DNA from: Limobrevibacterium gyesilva
GTDB lineage: Bacteria; Pseudomonadota; Alphaproteobacteria; Acetobacterales; Acetobacteraceae
DNA: 64,000 nucleotides
NCBI RefSeq assembly: GCF_025989185.1
Contig: NZ_JAPDNT010000016.1
Span: 1-64,000, forward strand
Direction of reading: 5' to 3'
Shown: positions 63,148 through 64,000 of the stretch, in pieces
Position numbering within the stretch: the stretch's first letter is position 1
Layout of the letters: each line of letters starts with the position of its first letter
The notes under the pieces: generated by a model
The model's database searches: none
Told to the model about the DNA's origin: nothing
Seen by the model: the letters and a program-made list of their open reading frames with translations, nothing else
Made by a program: the position numbers and the translations under genes

Positions 63148-64000
63148 CTACAGCCCGATATCGCTCTCGCGTCGACGATCCAGCAGCTCCAGCACGGCCT
63201 GCGCCGCCGCTTCCGACGGCGTGCCGTGCGCCGGCGACAACTGCGCGATCACCTCGCGGAACGCCGCGCGCTGCGCCGCCGCCGCCGCCGGGTCCTGCAA
63301 CAGCCCTCGCACGGTGTCCGCCAGGCGCTGCGGCGTGGCGTTCTCCTGGATCAGCTCCGGCACCACCTCGCGCCCAGCCAGCAGGTTCACAATCGCCGCG
63401 TATTTCACCCTCACCAGCCGGCGCACGATCACCGCCGTCATGAGGTTCACGCGGTACGTCACCGCCATCGGCACTCCCGCCAGCGCCAGCTCCAGCGTCG
63501 AGGTCCCCGATTTCGTCAGCGCCGCCGCCGCCGCGGCATAGGCATCGTGCTTGTCAGCGAGCTCCGTCACCACCACCGGCCGCACCGGCCAGCCCGCGGT
63601 CGCCCGCAACACCGTCTCCGCTACCGCCGAGGCGACCGGCACCACCGGCACCAGCCCGGGCACGCGCCGTGCGAGCAGTGTCAGTGCCTCTCCGAATACT
63701 GGCAGCAGCCGCCCCACCTCGCTGCGCCGGCTGCCGGGCATCAGCACCAGCACCGGCGCATCCGGCGCCAGCCCGTGGGCCGCGCGAAACCGCGCCGCGT
63801 CGCCCGATCCCGCGCCGGATTCCAGCACGGGATGGCCGACGAAATCCGCCGGCAACCCATGTTGCGAGAAGAACGCCACCTCGAACGGCAGCAGGCACAG
63901 CAGCCGGTCCCACAGCCCCGGGAACGCCCGCACCCGCTTCTCCCGCCAGGCCCAGACCTGTGGCGCCACGTAATGCGCCCGCGCGATCCCCGCCGGCGCC
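63148..64000 (-). CDS. lpxB: Lipid-A-disaccharide synthase, C-terminal part (cut by window edge)
   Basis: The frame runs from the window edge (about 284 residues seen) to a stop at 63148. It has HYVAPQVWAWREKRV and the donor-binding segments VLMPGSRRSEVGRLLPVF, ALTKSGTSTLELALAGVPMAVTYR, and VPELIQENATP. These are hallmarks of LpxB, which joins UDP-2,3-diacylglucosamine to lipid X in lipid A synthesis at the inner membrane. The N-terminal third lies outside. It is convergent with the radical SAM gene, 22 bases apart. Confidence 0.94.
   Translation of the reverse strand, partial: APAGIARAHYVAPQVWAWREKRVRAFPGLWDRLLCLLPFEVAFFSQHGLPADFVGHPVLESGAGSGDAARFRAAHGLAPDAPVLVLMPGSRRSEVGRLLPVFGEALTLLARRVPGLVPVVPVASAVAETVLRATAGWPVRPVVVTELADKHDAYAAAAAALTKSGTSTLELALAGVPMAVTYRVNLMTAVIVRRLVRVKYAAIVNLLAGREVVPELIQENATPQRLADTVRGLLQDPAAAAAQRAAFREVIAQLSPAHGTPSEAAAQAVLELLDRRRESDIGL

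Overview
The window is high-GC DNA with dense coding on both strands. Gene content and order point to an alphaproteobacterium of the Rhodospirillales, most likely an Acetobacteraceae-type genome. Signs of this are the slt/dapA/smpB start, the rpoZ-spoT-acpS-lepB-rnc-era-recO-parC run, a leucyl-transferase (bpt) in place of a eukaryote-type ate, a small TIGR02300-like zinc-ribbon protein, and many GTG/TTG starts. The genus cannot be fixed from sequence alone.

Layout. 1-3160: lytic transglycosylase (cut by the window edge), dapA, smpB and a lone PEP-CTERM protein. 3501-4680: a sulfite-oxidase-fold molybdoenzyme overlapping a glutathione peroxidase. 4839-10597: a catabolic operon with a Tat-exported solute-binding protein, two sugar-type ABC permeases, and a small plus large subunit resembling N,N-dimethylformamidase; there is no ATPase gene. 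10604-11921: family-5 uracil-DNA glycosylase and a NYN-domain protein. 12087-22229: the housekeeping block folK, rpoZ, spoT/rel, acpS, lepB, rnc, era, thioesterase, Nudix, recO, parC, mostly with touching or overlapping genes. 22360-28721: asparaginase, SDR, winged-helix regulator, rhodanese, GNAT with a possible attenuator, M20 peptidase, MaoC dehydratase and a small membrane protein. 28744-33232 (minus strand): a likely operon of AHL-lactonase-like metallo-hydrolase, penicillin/AHL-acylase-family hydrolase, RDD membrane protein and bpt. 33332-40597: a carboxymuconolactone-decarboxylase protein, a beta-helix protein, a DUF2189 membrane protein, an acetolactate-synthase-like TPP enzyme, DadA, a small secreted protein, an ABM monooxygenase and a lone Pal.

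40.6-48.2 kb is the most accessory-looking part. It has a remnant of an FtsX-type permease, an orphan Flp pilin, a cluster of palindromic repeats, a lone peptide-type binding protein, an aminotransferase, an H1-like basic protein, a TPR protein, a GST and a split chromate transporter. Two short repeat elements of one family (41881-42010 and 47089-47164) donate the TAG stop codons of the pilin and of the second chromate-transporter half.

48.3-64 kb: tag glycosylase, bestrophin-like protein, DMT exporter, a MoxR/VWA pair, cyclopropane synthase, a stand-alone groEL with a CIRCE operator, the zinc-ribbon protein, a luciferase-like monooxygenase, an FHA-SpoIIE phosphatase, AMP nucleosidase, a radical SAM protein and the start of lpxB (cut by the edge). 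The radical SAM protein carries four tandem repeats of exactly 99 residues in front of its catalytic domain and a C-terminus that looks like a SPASM domain without cysteines. It is the strongest candidate here for something not yet described.
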